Shown: positions 46,905 through 55,096 of the stretch, piece by piece
Layout: every line of letters begins with the position of its first letter
Numbering within the stretch: the first letter of the stretch is position 1
Origin: Candidatus Poribacteria bacterium
GTDB taxonomy: Bacteria > Poribacteria > WGA-4E > UBA9662
Assembly (NCBI GenBank): GCA_002709695.1
Contig: PAQF01000025.1
Span: forward strand, 62,001 to 126,000
Length of the DNA stretch: 64,000 nucleotides
Direction: 5' to 3'
Notes under the pieces: model-generated
Databases searched by the model: none
What the model saw: the letters and a program-made list of their open reading frames with translations, nothing else
Told to the model about the DNA's origin: nothing
Position numbers and translations under genes: made by a program

Positions 46905-47774
46905 CTATAGTCGCACAGGGTCAGAGACCCGAACAACTGACAAGTTACTTAAAATACGATTAGTATGGCTTGATCTTCGCCATTTGATTTCTTTAGAGAA
47001 AGAAGAAAATGCTACACTCGAAGGCAAAGCATAGTCCACTTTTCGATCAGCTTTGGTAGGTACTGTAAGTTGCGCCAAGAACACAAAATCTGATTCATCC
47101 ACATCATAAAGCGGTTCAATTTGACGACGATCTAGAACCAAGCTTTCCATCTTGATTTCAATCGATTTGCGCTGCTTAAGTATATCATCTACTCTCCTAT
47201 CATCTCGTCCCCATTGAGATACCAAGACAATTGGCTCTCGATCCTGAGTCAACTGCCGACTTCCTACAACGTCAATTTTACCCGAAACTCCAGGGAAATT
47301 CGACATTATATTTGCATAAGAAATACGATCTTCGGTAACATTGACCAATTGAGGAAAGAATAATGCTAAATAAAAAACAAAAAGCATCAAAGCAAACATA
47401 AGTCCCATTATACACTTATTACCCAAATATCGATTAGCTAAAAACAGAACCACAGATACTAATCTTTCATGGATATCTTCTAAACACCAGAAAACATGGC
47501 GACAGAACGCAGGTATTCGCCACCATACTTGATACGATCTTTTATTAACTAACTGCTGTAAATCATCAACCAGTTGCTTATCGCAACCATTTGGAAGATC
47601 TGGGCTGACATAGAAACCCAATAAGTGATTCGTTCGCTTGAGCAATTTCAACTCAGATTGACATGAAAAACACAATCGCAGATGATTACGCACTTTTTGC
47701 TCGTCCTTATCCGGCAAACTCCCCCTAATAAAGTCAGACAAGTAAAGCTGGATATCAGAACACCTCTTTTTCAT
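46905..47774 (-). CDS. Anti-sigma factor with N-terminal zinc-finger (ZAS) domain
   Basis: This membrane anti-sigma factor should hold the adjacent ECF sigma factor inactive. The N-terminal ZAS zinc finger is CSDIQLYLSDFIRG followed by HLRLCFSCQSELK (Hx3Cx2C), and one transmembrane helix lies at about residues 120-140 (CIMGLMFALMLFVFYLALFF). The C-terminal half is periplasmic and would sense the signal. Its start overlaps the sigma gene stop by 4 bp, the normal arrangement. Confidence 0.85.
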   Translation of the reverse strand: MKKRCSDIQLYLSDFIRGSLPDKDEQKVRNHLRLCFSCQSELKLLKRTNHLLGFYVSPDLPNGCDKQLVDDLQQLVNKRSYQVWWRIPAFCRHVFWCLEDIHERLVSVVLFLANRYLGNKCIMGLMFALMLFVFYLALFFPQLVNVTEDRISYANIMSNFPGVSGKIDVVGSRQLTQDREPIVLVSQWGRDDRRVDDILKQRKSIEIKMESLVLDRRQIEPLYDVDESDFVFLAQLTVPTKADRKVDYALPSSVAFSSFSKEIKWRRSSHTNRILSNLSVVRVSDPVRL

Positions 47775-48388
47775 TTCAATTCCACCGAAATCGGCTCAAT
47801 ATATGTTTTCAACCTATCCCTGAGTTGTTTTCGAGCGTAATAAAGCCGAGACCTAACCGTACCTTCCGAACAACCCAAAACCGATGCAATCTCCACATGT
47901 GTAAGACCTTCAAACTCATATAGTACAACAACAGTTCGGTGCTTAAGCGACAGGCTATTGACCGCTCGCGTTACTATTTTCTGTAACTCCTGTCTCTCAA
48001 CATGTAAATGGGGTACATCTATCAGATCCGCGTCCCACCTAAAACCAGCATGTGCATCATCCTCACAAATTGTTGAGAGAGAGGATTCACAACGACGATC
48101 TCGACGCTTAACCACGTTGGTAGCTTTATTCACCGCAATACGGTAAATCCAAGTTTCAAAAGCAGCCTTCCGACGTAAACTATAAATTGATTCGTACACC
48201 TTAAGGAACGTTTCCTGAGTAACATCACTAGCATCTTCATGGTTTCTGGTAATCTGCATTGCAATACGATATATACGACGTTGATATTTATGAACCAACT
48301 CCGCTAACGCTCCAGCTTTTCCATGTTGCAAACTTTCAACTAGTAATGCACCAGGAGATCCAACTTGCTCCAACCCAAACACCCTCAT
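47771..48388 (-). CDS. ECF (sigma-70 family, group IV) RNA polymerase sigma factor
   Basis: This is an extracytoplasmic-function sigma factor of 205 residues. Region 2 is YQRRIYRIAMQITRNHEDAS DVTQETFLKVYES, and region 4 has the HTH LSLKHRTVVVLYEFEGLTHV EIASVLGCSEGTVRSRL. It is coupled by a 4-bp overlap to its anti-sigma gene, followed by the giant TPR gene, so an envelope-stress regulon is likely. A TATAAT at 48387-48392 on the minus strand overlaps the annotated start codon; if it is a real -10 the protein starts a few codons later (GTG or TTG). Confidence 0.93.
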   Translation of the reverse strand: MRVFGLEQVGSPGALLVESLQHGKAGALAELVHKYQRRIYRIAMQITRNHEDASDVTQETFLKVYESIYSLRRKAAFETWIYRIAVNKATNVVKRRDRRCESSLSTICEDDAHAGFRWDADLIDVPHLHVERQELQKIVTRAVNSLSLKHRTVVVLYEFEGLTHVEIASVLGCSEGTVRSRLYYARKQLRDRLKTYIEPISVELK

Positions 48389-48476
48389 TATATGCTAGAT
48401 AGACAACTCAAATGTATAAATCGTTCAATAAAAAAACACTAAATCAATATCGTTTTCATTCTTTCAAAGAAATCAT

Positions 48477-49709
48477 TCACTCTTTCAAAAGCTCATTAAT
48501 TCTACCATCAAACTGTTCAGAAATCCCAATTAAGCACTCAAGAGACTTTCTCCCGTACTCTCGATTACCTTGTCTATACTCTCGTAAACTGCTATCAATT
48601 AGCCTACCAATGTCTTCAGGAGCAACCTTAGCTAGTTCCCGAAACGCCTCAGTTGCTTTTCCCCACTCTTCTACTTTCCTATAACAAACACCCAATTTCA
48701 AATACAGCTCTGACTCTCGGATACCGAGTTCAACTGTTTTCTCAAAACAGGCTCCCGCCTGATAGTAATCTTGTACCATATAAAACCGTAATCCAACATT
48801 AAAAACGACATCATCGAGTAATTCACCTCTACCGTTCATGCTGTTTCTAACCTCAGCAACATCAAGCATGCCACTTTGCTGCAACAACACTTTTGCATTA
48901 TAACCGAAAGTTTCTGATTTCGTCCAACTATCAAAAGTCGATCGGGCATCCAACCGTGTTAGCGGACCAATACCAGTTTCCGAATTTTGTCGGATGAGAT
49001 CAACAGGACTTACCTTTGACTGAGCTCGCAATTCTCTCACATTAGAAAACCCTACAGTAATACCACCCAGATCTAACAATTTTTCTCGAGCGAGCGCAAC
49101 ATGCGGCATCGCATTTGGGAACTCTTTTAAAATCTGAGAAAACACCTTTCTCGCCTGAACAAAAGAACCTGGTTGATTGGCATAAACCATACCAATCCTC
49201 AACATAACATAAGGTAGGTTATGCAAATCATCAGGATATCGCTTTCGGTAATCCCTATAATATTTGGCAGATGAATCCAGATCTCTTAACTCGAAAAAGC
49301 AATCAGCAACACGAAGTCTTGCTACCTGACTCCGTGCATCATTAGAAAAATCAAGAGCAAATTGTAAAAACTTCTGGCATGCTAAATCATATTCCTTCTC
49401 TTGAAAATGATGTGTGGAAATATACCACAATGCTTCGCCAGCTTCCGGTGCTACTGGATTGGCAGCAATTAATTTCCCGAATACCTCAAGACCTCGTGCA
49501 GGGTTTGCAAGCTGATCATAATAAATCTTTCCAATTTCCAACTGTGCCTGACGGGCTTGATCTGACTCGGGATTTAATTTGTATATATTAGCGTAATGGA
49601 ATATACGCTTTTGAGGGTCATTAGAAATCAAATACGCAGAATCAGACAAACATCCAAAACAGAAAAAAGAAGAAAAAACGAGCAAAGTGAGAAAATGCCA
49701 CCGATTCAC
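48477..49709 (-). CDS. TPR lipoprotein (BamD/YbgF-like)
   Basis: This lipoprotein has a signal peptide (NRWHFLTLLVFSSFFCFGC) whose Cys is the lipidation site, and TPR-6 repeats through the first half (AQLEIGKIYYDQLANPARGL, WYISTHHFQEKEYDLACQKF, VADCFFELRDLDSSAKYY). The C-terminal part has further repeats (FNVGLRFYMVQDYYQAGACF). I start at GTG 49709, which has a GGAG ribosome site 8 bases upstream and a compact signal peptide; a GTG at 49736 would add nine residues. It is probably outer-membrane-associated. It is likely part of the TPR/envelope group that includes the 1540-residue protein. Confidence 0.8.
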   Translation of the reverse strand: MNRWHFLTLLVFSSFFCFGCLSDSAYLISNDPQKRIFHYANIYKLNPESDQARQAQLEIGKIYYDQLANPARGLEVFGKLIAANPVAPEAGEALWYISTHHFQEKEYDLACQKFLQFALDFSNDARSQVARLRVADCFFELRDLDSSAKYYRDYRKRYPDDLHNLPYVMLRIGMVYANQPGSFVQARKVFSQILKEFPNAMPHVALAREKLLDLGGITVGFSNVRELRAQSKVSPVDLIRQNSETGIGPLTRLDARSTFDSWTKSETFGYNAKVLLQQSGMLDVAEVRNSMNGRGELLDDVVFNVGLRFYMVQDYYQAGACFEKTVELGIRESELYLKLGVCYRKVEEWGKATEAFRELAKVAPEDIGRLIDSSLREYRQGNREYGRKSLECLIGISEQFDGRINELLKE

Positions 49710-49751
49710 CCCTACTTCTCCAAAACTCAAATTCACCTCTCAAAAACCGGC

Positions 49752-49792
49752 AAAAAAAAGAGGCAACATGCCGAAAGACACGCTGCCTCTTT
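49752..49792 (-). terminator. Rho-independent terminator after the Ig-like lipoprotein gene
   Basis: On the minus strand AAAGAGGCA and TGCCTCTTT form the base of a 14-bp stem (inner GCGTG/CATGT with G-T wobbles, TCTTTCGG loop) followed by a run of eight T. It lies 21 bp past the lipoprotein stop. Confidence 0.88.
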
Positions 49793-49813
49793 GAAATTCA
49801 GGAATTGGAGTGC

Positions 49814-50509
49814 TTACTCCTTACCCTTCGTGGTAAAAGAAATTTTCGCTTCGGCCATTGCATTACCAGCGGCATCTTTCACACCTTTGATGGTAATCAC
49901 ATAAGTAGTTTCATTGGCTAAAGCTACTCCAGCATTCATGGAAATCGTCACCTTGTCACCAGCCCATTCAGCTTGGGTACCTAGCGCATCTCCTCCATCT
50001 ACCCCAAGAGATACCTCACCCTTTGAAACGGCTTCGCTAAAGGTCACTTCAATCTTACCAGCTTCGTTAATCGGCCCCGGATCGACATCCTTGGCACCAT
50101 TCTTAACAGTTCCACCCTTAACAGTCGGAGCGGTATTATCCACAGCCTTGACCGTTACGGTAACACTAGCTGAACCAGCTGAACCATCCGTATTCGTCCA
50201 CGCTATAGCTAGAGCTGCGGACCCACCTGGCGTTAGCCCTGCGGCATTCCAAGTAGCTTGGTTTCCAGCGAGCGTTGCCGGCGTACCATTTACGGTAACT
50301 GCTCCACCTTCAATATTTTTACCATTATCAAAATTGATTATGAGAGCACCATTTGCTGCGATCTCACCACCTGCAGCTGGAACAGTTCCCGTAACAGCAG
50401 CAACTCCACCAGCATCATCATCATCGTCATCACCACCACAACCCACGAAAGGCAAAAGGGCTAAAGTAACAACCAACATCAAAGCGAGGGCTCTGAATAT
50501 TTTTTGCAT
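49814..50509 (-). CDS. Lipoprotein with bacterial Ig-like (Big_5-type) domains
   Basis: This is a surface or periplasmic lipoprotein. The signal peptide MQKIFRALALMLVVTLALLPFVGC ends in a lipobox, followed by a GGDDDDDD spacer. Two beta-sandwich regions follow: residues ~30-110 (GTVPAAGGEIAANGALIINF) and ~115-230, the latter an SbsA Ig-like domain (AGKIEVTFSEAVSKGEVSL, NETTYVITIKGVKDAAGN). I start at ATG 50509 because AAGGAG sits 9 bases before it; a TTG 18 nt upstream overlaps that site. It has its own promoter and a strong terminator, and its codons are more GC-rich and regular than its neighbours', as in an abundant protein. Confidence 0.85.
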   Translation of the reverse strand: MQKIFRALALMLVVTLALLPFVGCGGDDDDDDAGGVAAVTGTVPAAGGEIAANGALIINFDNGKNIEGGAVTVNGTPATLAGNQATWNAAGLTPGGSAALAIAWTNTDGSAGSASVTVTVKAVDNTAPTVKGGTVKNGAKDVDPGPINEAGKIEVTFSEAVSKGEVSLGVDGGDALGTQAEWAGDKVTISMNAGVALANETTYVITIKGVKDAAGNAMAEAKISFTTKGKE

Positions 50510-50655
50510 CTTTACGCACTCCTTCAAATTAACAGAGAATTCTCTATAGTTTTTTTTTAAAAATCAAATATTAGCTAAGCAACTAGTCCAGGTTGTACAC
50601 CCTGTAAAGCTCAGCCAATCCGCCTTTTTCAAGGACATCAATGAAATTTCAGCAT

Positions 50656-50684
50656 AGTCTAACAAACTTTAAAGTTTTTGTAAA
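50656..50684 (-). promoter_or_regulatory. Sigma-70-type promoter for the Ig-like lipoprotein
   Basis: On the minus strand TTTACA and TAGACT are separated by 17 bp. The predicted leader to ATG 50509 is about 140 nt, long for a bacterial lipoprotein gene. Confidence 0.5.
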
Positions 50685-50763
50685 GGGAAAATTTAGCTTT
50701 TTTTGATATTTGATATGATTCTCCATTCTTCCATTACATCTCGCCCCAGAAACACTACACAAA

Positions 50764-51711
50764 TCAATCCTGAAATAAATTCATTTGTTCTCCATCAAGC
50801 CCAACGTTGTGAAGCTTTCCATCAGCTTCTGTCCTCATTAACATTTGAATACAGGTGTCAAAGCATTCAGCAGAAATCGGATATGCTCCATGCTTAAACA
50901 ATTCCTGTGCGCCTTCATTTGATTTCCTATTTGATTGCCAATCATATACATAGATAAATCGCCCTTGCTCCAAAGCGAACTTTGCTGTACGCATAGAATC
51001 ATCATCAATAGTTGCTTCCATCATAATTGTTGCTATAGACAATCCACTGATAACTCGTTTGTGTAAAAAGAGATCTCCCTGCGAGAAAGGTGCTGGTGAA
51101 AAAAGATCAGATAGAATCATACCATTCTGACTAATTTGAGCAACCAATTGACGATCATCCACTGGACAGATTGACAAAAGATCTAACCCTATCACAGCCA
51201 CGGTTTCGCCACCAGCTGAAATTGCACCTAAATGTGCAGTTGTATCAATCCCATTAGCAAGCCCACTAACAATAGTAAAACCAGCCTCTACAAGTTGTGC
51301 TGTTAAATTCAAAGTGTCTAAGATAGCTGAATCACTAGGATTTCTTGATCCAACGATTGCCACAGATCGATCATACGAAATTTTCCTTAGTTCCCCAAGA
51401 TAATAGAGCACTGGCGGCGCATTCTGAAGTTCTCGTAACTGCATTGGATACTCTGCGTCTTCAAAACAAATAATGTTGATCCCCTGACTCTTCAGCCTCT
51501 CAATTTGGCACCGGATTTCAGCCAAACCTAACCGAGCACGCAAAACACGTGATGCTAAAATTTGATCAAACAATGGAAGACTAGCAATCTCAAGCAGTTC
51601 GGCATCAAAAACTGCTTCAATTCTCCCAAACCGGTTCAATAAATACTTAATACGTACAGGACTTATTCCCTCAACAGATGAAAGTGCAACCCAATATTCA
51701 GGCTTGGACAT
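50764..51711 (-). CDS. dprA: DNA-processing protein DprA (Smf)
   Basis: This 315-residue protein protects incoming single-stranded DNA and loads RecA during natural transformation. It has the N-terminal helix-rich region (VALSSVEGISPVRIKYLLNRFG, a helix-hairpin-helix type) and the Rossmann-like DprA core: VAIVGSRNPSDSA, GFTIVSGLANGIDTTAHLGA and VAVIGLDLLSICPVDDRQL. No C-terminal winged helix is evident. Competence partners are not in the window. Confidence 0.92.
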   Translation of the reverse strand: MSKPEYWVALSSVEGISPVRIKYLLNRFGRIEAVFDAELLEIASLPLFDQILASRVLRARLGLAEIRCQIERLKSQGINIICFEDAEYPMQLRELQNAPPVLYYLGELRKISYDRSVAIVGSRNPSDSAILDTLNLTAQLVEAGFTIVSGLANGIDTTAHLGAISAGGETVAVIGLDLLSICPVDDRQLVAQISQNGMILSDLFSPAPFSQGDLFLHKRVISGLSIATIMMEATIDDDSMRTAKFALEQGRFIYVYDWQSNRKSNEGAQELFKHGAYPISAECFDTCIQMLMRTEADGKLHNVGLDGEQMNLFQD

Positions 51712-51797
51712 TTTACGTTTTCATTTTGATACTTGATTGTGAAATTTGATTCCTAGAGCATAATAATGTGCTTGTTTCCAAAGAATCCTCCTCCCGG

Positions 51798-52154
51798 CTA
51801 AAAGTAACCAATTGTCCAAAGTGTACGCAAGATAATGATCCCAGTCCCTATGCCACCAAAGACAAAGACTAAAACTACATTGGTAATTACTGCCAAATGA
51901 ATAATCTTGTCACCTAATTCAGGTTGTTCGTTAGACCACGCACGAGCCAATCCAAAGACTAACCCAATACCCACCAAAATCAGTACTGACACTGCCAATG
52001 CTGCGAGTAAAATCCCAGTAAAATCAACCATCATCAAGAGATCCGACATAGACTCAAATTCAACCCAATTAATAATAATAAATATTAAAATCACCATCAA
52101 GGATAGAATAAATAAACAGAAAGTAATAAGGACCTGTCTAAAAGCATTCTTCAT
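51798..52154 (-). CDS. Small three-helix membrane protein
   Basis: This 118-residue protein is mostly hydrophobic, with three helices (VLITFCLFILSLMVILIFII, FTGILLAALAVSVLILVGIG, LAVITNVVLVFVFGGIGTGI). There is no family match. It lies 15 bp downstream of the first alpha/alpha-toroid gene on the same strand, so it is probably part of that operon. Confidence 0.6.
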   Translation of the reverse strand: MKNAFRQVLITFCLFILSLMVILIFIIINWVEFESMSDLLMMVDFTGILLAALAVSVLILVGIGLVFGLARAWSNEQPELGDKIIHLAVITNVVLVFVFGGIGTGIIILRTLWTIGYF

Positions 52155-52169
52155 TATAAAATCCGCCCC

Positions 52170-53387
52170 CTATTGATTATAGACATAACGACGAGCTAGA
52201 ATTACTGCATGCATCTGGTGTTGGGTTACATCAATTCGTAGAAGGGGTTCAAAAACATGATTCTGGATACCCCCTATAGCATATGGATTTTGAGTAGGAT
52301 GCCTGCGTATAAACCAATTTGCCATGGGGCTACCAACTTGCCAAGAAGTCAATTTCATTAACCCAGCATCAATAACACAAGCAAACTTCTTCATATATTG
52401 ATCATGACCTCCCAACACCGACAATTGATACGCATGGATAATACCTTCATAAGCATAAGCAGTGTTACGCTTCCTCCACAATGTCTTATGTATATCAATC
52501 ATCCAATCTGCAAGACTAATTACATAATCACCATACTTTTCCATATTGGGCCACCCTGCCGTGGCGAGTTCAAAAAAAGCCATAGAACCCCACTGATAAT
52601 AACCCTTGGTTATTCGAGAATCAGGATCAATCCGTAGAGCTTTTTGAACATGGTGATTATAACCAGCATCTGCGGCCTTTACAACAAAGGGCTGAAGCTT
52701 CTGATAACCCATATACTTTGCAGCCTTTACCAAAGCCAATAACGATTCACCATCATAATAAGGAGAAGACTCCCCAAAGGGAAGCCCACCAGCATCATAA
52801 TATCGAGGCCAAAGTCCTTCTTGTGTTTGTGCATTAATAAGAAACTGGAGGTATTCTCCAAGATGCTGAAGATAACGCTGTCTACTTTCCATACCAATAT
52901 TAAAAGAACTTGGAACACGAAGATATTCAATATATGCCAAGGTGCAAAGCGCCACTGTACCTAGACGACCAAAAGTATTCCCAGGATAGATTATATAGCG
53001 TTGACCATCAGCCGTCACTTGCGAATGTCGAGAGAAAAAACCCATCGCTTTTTCTAATGCGGCCTTAATTTCCAAACTTGGTTGGTCCTGATATATTAAC
53101 GCTAGCCCCCACATTGCACCGGCCTGTCGAACCGGACTATCCGATTGGGTAAAAATCTCATTGATCCAATCATACTCATAAGTGAAACGTCCATCAGCTT
53201 TTTGGTGATTGATTAGGAATTTTGTGCCAAGTTCAAGCGACTGATCCAGCTCAGCTCGAGTTAGTCTTATTGAGCAATACCCGCGTGTCGGCCACTCGAA
53301 AAAACGGTAAGAATATAAGGAAAGAAAAAAAACAGTCGAAGCTGCTATAATCACCACAAAAACTGCAAGAAATAGCCAATTTCTCAT
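52170..53387 (-). CDS. Membrane-anchored alpha/alpha-toroid protein, paralogue 1
   Basis: A single N-terminal transmembrane anchor (WLFLAVFVVIIAASTVFFLSLY) precedes a globular domain of about 360 residues made of repeated helical hairpins (LGTKFLINHQKADGRFTYEY, VALCTLAYIEYLRV, YDGESLLALVKAAKYMGYQK). It has the character of an (alpha/alpha)6 barrel, as in terpene cyclases, glucuronyl C5-epimerases and GH-type lyases. The end PLLRIDVTQHQMHAVI is shared with the upstream protein at 53615 (LRIDNTQHVISSF). No catalytic residues can be assigned. It is probably a periplasmic glycan-acting or binding enzyme. Confidence 0.7.
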   Translation of the reverse strand: MRNWLFLAVFVVIIAASTVFFLSLYSYRFFEWPTRGYCSIRLTRAELDQSLELGTKFLINHQKADGRFTYEYDWINEIFTQSDSPVRQAGAMWGLALIYQDQPSLEIKAALEKAMGFFSRHSQVTADGQRYIIYPGNTFGRLGTVALCTLAYIEYLRVPSSFNIGMESRQRYLQHLGEYLQFLINAQTQEGLWPRYYDAGGLPFGESSPYYDGESLLALVKAAKYMGYQKLQPFVVKAADAGYNHHVQKALRIDPDSRITKGYYQWGSMAFFELATAGWPNMEKYGDYVISLADWMIDIHKTLWRKRNTAYAYEGIIHAYQLSVLGGHDQYMKKFACVIDAGLMKLTSWQVGSPMANWFIRRHPTQNPYAIGGIQNHVFEPLLRIDVTQHQMHAVILARRYVYNQ

Positions 53388-53614
53388 TTCTTCAAATTCT
53401 AGTTAAAGTTTTTTTATAATTATTGCGAATTTATCAACTGAATACACCATTTTCACAACCAATTAGTCGCTATCTAAACAAAGCAAACAAAGCCAAACTA
53501 CCCCCCAGCAACCTCATTCAGCGATTACCTCATTCAGCATCACGGTTAACAGATACAAATTCAAGAATAACAATGCATTCCCCAAACAACTCACTATTTC
53601 AGTAAAAACTGGAA

Positions 53615-54937
53615 TTATTGGATAGGCGCAAGTAAGGGTTCTATTCCAAAAACGAATTCCAATCCCTTAGCAAAGGAACTAATCACATGTTGAGTATTAT
53701 CAATGCGCAACCTAGGCTTTACCAAGCTTTCTCGGAAACCTCCAGCTATTTTCTGAAAACGATCAGGGTCAACAAGCTCAGGCTTTACATACTGTAGCAT
53801 CAACAACCACCTATATCCTATTTTAGCACGCTCACAATATAATTTAAGCCGCGGTTGATCTTTCACCAATTTCGCAAGGTGTACAGCATCCCCTAAGGCT
53901 TCCATGTAACTACCAGTATTAGCAGAAGGTATCCCGTGAAAACTACCGTAAACCGTATCCTTAGTATCCAAATTCTGCTGTTTTAAAAGGCGATCACTTA
54001 ATTTAAAAGCGTATTCGGAGTACTTTAGGTCTCCAGACTGTTCGTATAAAGAGACAAAAGCAGAAATCGTCCAAGGTAAAAAAGCCTGTGAAATCCATCG
54101 TTCACGGGAATAAAATTCTAATGCCCAGTCCATGCTATATTTGTACTTATCATCTCCAAAAACAAGGTACATTTTGGCCAAAGCATATAATGCTTCTCCA
54201 GGATAGATTCTCGATTCCCACCCAGTGTCCCTCTCATAAGTATAATTACCACGATAAACATATGTACTTTTATATTGCCCCGTCTGATATTTTTCTTGTA
54301 AGAATAGAATCATATTAGCTAACTCAATCAAGACATCGTCAAATTCACGACTACCAGTCAATCGACGCATCTCAAGCATCGTAAGCATTGGAAGGCTAAT
54401 CCCTCCCAATTTTGCCTTTTCATTAAATAGGAAATACGCTTTGTCAGCATCAAGTTGCTTCTTAAATTGTAAAAGGTAAGAAACACTTTGACGTGCAGCA
54501 GCAAGATAACGAAGATCTGCTGTCATTTTATACACTAGCATCAAAGAGAATGAAGTCCCCGCCTGACGCAAGAAATTGTCGTCAGTCTTGTGACTAAACT
54601 CGTTTAGAATTGGATCGTACCAGTACTGAAAACGTCCGGAAGGTTCTTGCATGGAGATAATCCAATCAGCACCGAGCCGCATCGAATTATCAAGTTTCTC
54701 CGGTGTGACATGTGCATATAAATCAGGTTGTGGGGAAGGAGAAAATATGCGATGCCCAAATCTCTCAATCTCCAATTCAATTGCCAGATATTTCTCCGAT
54801 TTAGAAAGCCTCTTCCAATAATTCCATTCCTTTGAATAATGACGTGTCAAATAGTAACAAATGCTAACAGACAACACTAAGACAAAAAACAGAGCACATA
54901 ACAATCGAAAACGTGGACTAAAACGGGCCATGCGCAT
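53615..54937 (-). CDS. Membrane-anchored alpha/alpha-toroid protein, paralogue 2
   Basis: This 440-residue relative of the protein at 52170 has the same plan: an N-terminal anchor (LLCALFFVLVLSVSICYYL), then a helical-repeat domain with LGADWIISMQEPSGRFQYWY, LPMLTMLEMRRLTGSREFDD, YPGEALYALAKMYLVFGDDK and the C-terminal LRIDNTQHVISSFAKG. The shared LRID-x-TQH motif and gene order indicate an old tandem duplication. The start is ATG 54937. The substrate is unknown, but both look like periplasm-facing enzymes or binders of polysaccharide. Confidence 0.7.
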   Translation of the reverse strand: MRMARFSPRFRLLCALFFVLVLSVSICYYLTRHYSKEWNYWKRLSKSEKYLAIELEIERFGHRIFSPSPQPDLYAHVTPEKLDNSMRLGADWIISMQEPSGRFQYWYDPILNEFSHKTDDNFLRQAGTSFSLMLVYKMTADLRYLAAARQSVSYLLQFKKQLDADKAYFLFNEKAKLGGISLPMLTMLEMRRLTGSREFDDVLIELANMILFLQEKYQTGQYKSTYVYRGNYTYERDTGWESRIYPGEALYALAKMYLVFGDDKYKYSMDWALEFYSRERWISQAFLPWTISAFVSLYEQSGDLKYSEYAFKLSDRLLKQQNLDTKDTVYGSFHGIPSANTGSYMEALGDAVHLAKLVKDQPRLKLYCERAKIGYRWLLMLQYVKPELVDPDRFQKIAGGFRESLVKPRLRIDNTQHVISSFAKGLEFVFGIEPLLAPIQ

Positions 54938-55096
54938 TGAAATGAGAATCTTTCTTTGTAAGTTTCATAAATTCAGCAAAGCAAACGAATGCAAGTGAGA
55001 ACACAAACAAAAGAGACTTGAATTACGGCAGGAAAAACAATTCTTCAAACAAGTATAGCTTTCAAACTTGATTATTCCAGAAAAAATTACAATTTA

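Noticed and set aside
49914..50549. Forward frame of 211 codons opposite the Ig-like lipoprotein
   Set aside because: It is a Pro/Ser/Ala-rich shadow of the GC-richer lipoprotein gene, which has a promoter, signal peptide and terminator.
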